From the NCBI RefSeq assembly GCF_009557615.1, contig NZ_CP045652.1:3348001-3412000 (forward strand): a stretch of 64,000 nucleotides of DNA, in the 5' to 3' direction. The stretch is from Sphingobacteruim zhuxiongii (lineage in GTDB: Bacteria; Bacteroidota; Bacteroidia; Sphingobacteriales; Sphingobacteriaceae). Position numbers and translations under genes: made by a program. Shown in pieces: positions 61,839-64,000 of this stretch. Below the pieces are notes generated by a model, which had not been told where the DNA came from, ran no database searches, and saw only the letters and a list, made by a program, of their open reading frames with translations. Positions within the stretch are counted from its first letter, which is position 1; each line of letters begins with the position of its first letter.

Positions 61839-63692
61839 ATGACAACATATAACGAAGACAGTATACGATCACTCGATTGGAAAGAACATATCCGGCTAAG
61901 ACCCGGTATGTATATTGGTAAATTGGGAGACGGTTCTGCTTACGACGATGGTATTTATGTATTGTTGAAAGAAGTCGTGGACAATTGTATCGATGAGTTC
62001 GTGATGGGTGCAGGAAAGACGATTGACATCACAGTAAATGACAATAAGGTTTCTGTACGTGACTATGGTCGCGGTATTCCGATTGGATCGGTTGTCGATG
62101 TTGTTTCTAAGATTAATACAGGAGGAAAATACGATAGTAAGGCATTCCAGAAATCTGTGGGCCTAAATGGTGTCGGAACGAAAGCCGTAAATGCTTTGTC
62201 TAACCAATTTACCGTGCAATCTTACCGTCAAGGACAAACACGTATTGCGCTATTTAGCAAAGGGGAACTCCTAACGGACGAACAAAAAGAGACCACACAA
62301 CGGAACGGTACTTCGGTTACTTTCTATCCGGATGATTCGATCTTTAAAAACTACAAATACCGTTCGGAATTTGTAGAGAATATGATTTGGAATTATGTTT
62401 TTTTAAATTCTGGATTAACGATCAATTTCAACGGTCAAAAGTTTATATCGGAAAACGGCCTAAGAGATCTTTTGGAGCGTAATGTTGATACAGAAAGCAT
62501 GCGTTATCCGATCATTCATTTGCGTGGTGAGGACATTGAAATTGCGATGACCCATGGGCAGCAATATGGTGAAGAGTATTATTCTTTCGTCAACGGACAA
62601 CACACTACACAAGGAGGTACCCATCAGGCCGCTTTTCGTGAAGCTTTGGTGAAAACTATTCGCGAATTCTACAAAAAAGAATTTGATGCGTCAGATATCC
62701 GTGCGTCCATTATTGGAGCAATCGCTATTAAAGTACAAGAGCCTGTATTTGAATCGCAAACGAAAACAAAACTAGGTTCACAAAGCGTTGGTCCCGAAGG
62801 GCCTACAGTGCGTACGTTCATCAATGATTTTTTAAAGAAAGCCCTGGATGATTACCTACATAAGGATGCTGCAACTGCGGATGCCTTATTGAAGCGAATT
62901 ATGCAATCTGAGCGTGAGCGTAAAGATATTGCAGGTATCAAGAAACTAGCGAATGAACGTGCGAAGAAAGCGTCTTTACATAACAGAAAATTAAGAGATT
63001 GTAAAATACACTTCAGCGATAAGCATGAACGTAACTTAGAAACTACCTTATTCATTACCGAGGGGGATTCCGCGAGTGGATCGATTACTAAATCCCGTGA
63101 TGTGCAAACGCAAGCCGTATTCAGTTTAAAGGGAAAACCATTGAACTCCTATGGCTTAACGAAGAAAATTGTTTATGAAAATGAGGAGTTTAATTTGCTC
63201 CAACATGCGCTAAATATTGAGGATGGCATTGAAGGACTACGTTATAATAACATTGTTTTTGCAACAGATGCCGATGTCGATGGAATGCACATTCGCTTAC
63301 TATTGATGACCTTTTTCTTGCAATTTTTCCCTGAACTTGTCAAAGCGGGGCACGTCTCTATTTTACAAACTCCGTTATTTCGCGTCCGCAATAAGAAGGA
63401 AACAATTTATTGCTATTCGGATGAGGAAAGACAGCGTGCTATCGCAAAATTGGGCAGCAAGCCAGAAATTACACGTTTCAAAGGTTTGGGTGAAATTTCA
63501 CCTTCCGAATTTGGACTATTTATCGGAAATGACATGCGTTTAGAACCAGTTATTTTATCAAAAGACAATAAACTTTCACAGTTGTTGGAGTATTATATGG
63601 GTAAAAACACACCTGATCGTCAACAACACATTGTCAACAACCTGAGAATAGAAGTTGACTTAGAGGCCGAATTAGCTAAAGAAGCCTTTTAA
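61839..63692 (+). CDS. parE: DNA topoisomerase IV subunit B (ParE)
   Basis: This 617-residue type IIA topoisomerase ATPase subunit has the GHKL site ([36 protein letters not shown]), the transducer region and the TOPRIM domain with EGDSASGS and DADVDGMHI. It decatenates daughter chromosomes together with ParC. The N-terminal wording [26 protein letters not shown] and the length favour ParE over GyrB in this phylum. parC is not in the window. Confidence 0.9.
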   Translation: MTTYNEDSIRSLDWKEHIRLRPGMYIGKLGDGSAYDDGIYVLLKEVVDNCIDEFVMGAGKTIDITVNDNKVSVRDYGRGIPIGSVVDVVSKINTGGKYDSKAFQKSVGLNGVGTKAVNALSNQFTVQSYRQGQTRIALFSKGELLTDEQKETTQRNGTSVTFYPDDSIFKNYKYRSEFVENMIWNYVFLNSGLTINFNGQKFISENGLRDLLERNVDTESMRYPIIHLRGEDIEIAMTHGQQYGEEYYSFVNGQHTTQGGTHQAAFREALVKTIREFYKKEFDASDIRASIIGAIAIKVQEPVFESQTKTKLGSQSVGPEGPTVRTFINDFLKKALDDYLHKDAATADALLKRIMQSERERKDIAGIKKLANERAKKASLHNRKLRDCKIHFSDKHERNLETTLFITEGDSASGSITKSRDVQTQAVFSLKGKPLNSYGLTKKIVYENEEFNLLQHALNIEDGIEGLRYNNIVFATDADVDGMHIRLLLMTFFLQFFPELVKAGHVSILQTPLFRVRNKKETIYCYSDEERQRAIAKLGSKPEITRFKGLGEISPSEFGLFIGNDMRLEPVILSKDNKLSQLLEYYMGKNTPDRQQHIVNNLRIEVDLEAELAKEAF

Positions 63693-63693
63693 C

Positions 63694-63726
63694 CTATAAG
63701 GGGGAGGATTCCTCCCCTATTTATAT
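63694..63726 (+). terminator. Hairpin between parE and purU
   Basis: GGGGAGG (63701-63707) pairs with CCTCCCC (63711-63717) around ATT, followed by TATTTAT. The weak T-run makes partial read-through into purU possible. Confidence 0.55.
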
Positions 63727-63742
63727 TGCAACCTAACCTAAA

Positions 63743-64000
63743 ATGCATAATCAAACCTTAATACTCATCCAATGTAAGGATGCTGTTGGCCTTGTTGCCA
63801 TCATATCTAATGTTTTGGCTCAACATCAGCTCAATATCGTTGCTATGCGCGAATTTGTAGATGAAGTCGATCACAAATTCTTCGTACGCGTGGTCTGTAC
63901 TGGACCGTTAAGTGATAAAGTGAGGTTACAAACTGACTTATCCGCCCAACTGCCAGATAGCACACAAATTACGATTAACCCGGATGTTCAAAAGAAGTTA
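63743..64000 (+). CDS. purU: Formyltetrahydrofolate deformylase, N-terminal part (runs off window)
   Basis: The ATG at 63743 opens a frame that stays open to the window edge (86 codons). The sequence LILIQCKDAVGLVAIISNVLAQHQLNIVAMREFVDEVDHKFFVRV is the ACT regulatory domain of PurU, which releases formate from 10-formyl-THF. The catalytic formyltransferase-like domain lies outside the window, so the call rests on the ACT domain wording only. Confidence 0.85.
   Translation, partial: MHNQTLILIQCKDAVGLVAIISNVLAQHQLNIVAMREFVDEVDHKFFVRVVCTGPLSDKVRLQTDLSAQLPDSTQITINPDVQKKL

Noticed and set aside
1..64000. CRISPR arrays, transposases, phage genes or toxin-antitoxin pairs
   Set aside because: I looked for regularly spaced repeats, transposase or integrase motifs and small overlapping gene pairs and found none that hold up.

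Overview
The window looks like chromosomal DNA of a member of Bacteroidota, most likely Sphingobacterium or a close relative in Sphingobacteriaceae. The reasons are the rplM-rpsI-rpsB-tsf gene order, two SusC/SusD loci, a FecR anti-sigma factor with an ECF sigma factor, an atp operon without atpD/atpC, many promoters of the TTTG-N19-TAnnTTTG type, low GC content, and the weight of TonB-dependent and lipoprotein exports. The genus is an inference; no 16S rRNA lies in the window. I see no insertion sequence, prophage, CRISPR array or plasmid gene.

Layout. 1-2051: end of a lipoprotein gene (DUF4292) and a TPR protein. 2411-5312: ribosomal/translation operon rplM-rpsI-rpsB, then tsf after an unusually structured spacer. 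5384-7495: AI-2E-type permease and a short-chain dehydrogenase. 7763-14664: SusC, SusD and a Tat-exported FAD oxidoreductase, a compact import and oxidation cassette. 14947-16402: alkylation-repair pair (AraC/MGMT fusion and AlkB). 16582-21665: mixed small genes, an ABC-F ATPase with a probable regulatory leader, and a Met-type tRNA. 21825-26132: LptF/G permease, RibBA and an aldehyde dehydrogenase. 26287-30608 (minus): outer-membrane protein and HemJ, then a two-component system co-transcribed with a TPR protein and HemE. 30729-31430: HAD phosphatase.

31439-45570 (minus) is the main accessory region. FecR, SusC, SusD, a creatininase-family enzyme, a FucP-like transporter, a split UxaA-type sugar-acid dehydratase, a fuconolactonase-like amidohydrolase, RidA and a Tat-exported TIM-barrel-like protein form one long array. 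An ECF sigma factor sits alone behind the array's terminator. The enzymes suggest oxidative, non-phosphorylative catabolism of a 6-deoxy sugar or sugar acid. 45805-50279 (minus) is a second accessory set: a TonB receptor, a DUF1080 lipoprotein and an SGNH hydrolase.

50375-64000 is housekeeping: ClpS, a FabH-like synthase, a lipid hydroxylase, ATP synthase (atpZ, a small membrane protein, B, E, F, H, A, G), a PIF1-like helicase, a cupin, topoisomerase IV subunit B and the start of purU. The most notable non-coding signals are a perfect 66-bp palindrome over two convergent stop codons (51770-51835), the ABC-F leader with a 9-codon upstream ORF, four 11-bp tandem repeats beside a hairpin (14688-14759), and two promoters placed so close to their start codons that leaderless mRNAs are predicted.
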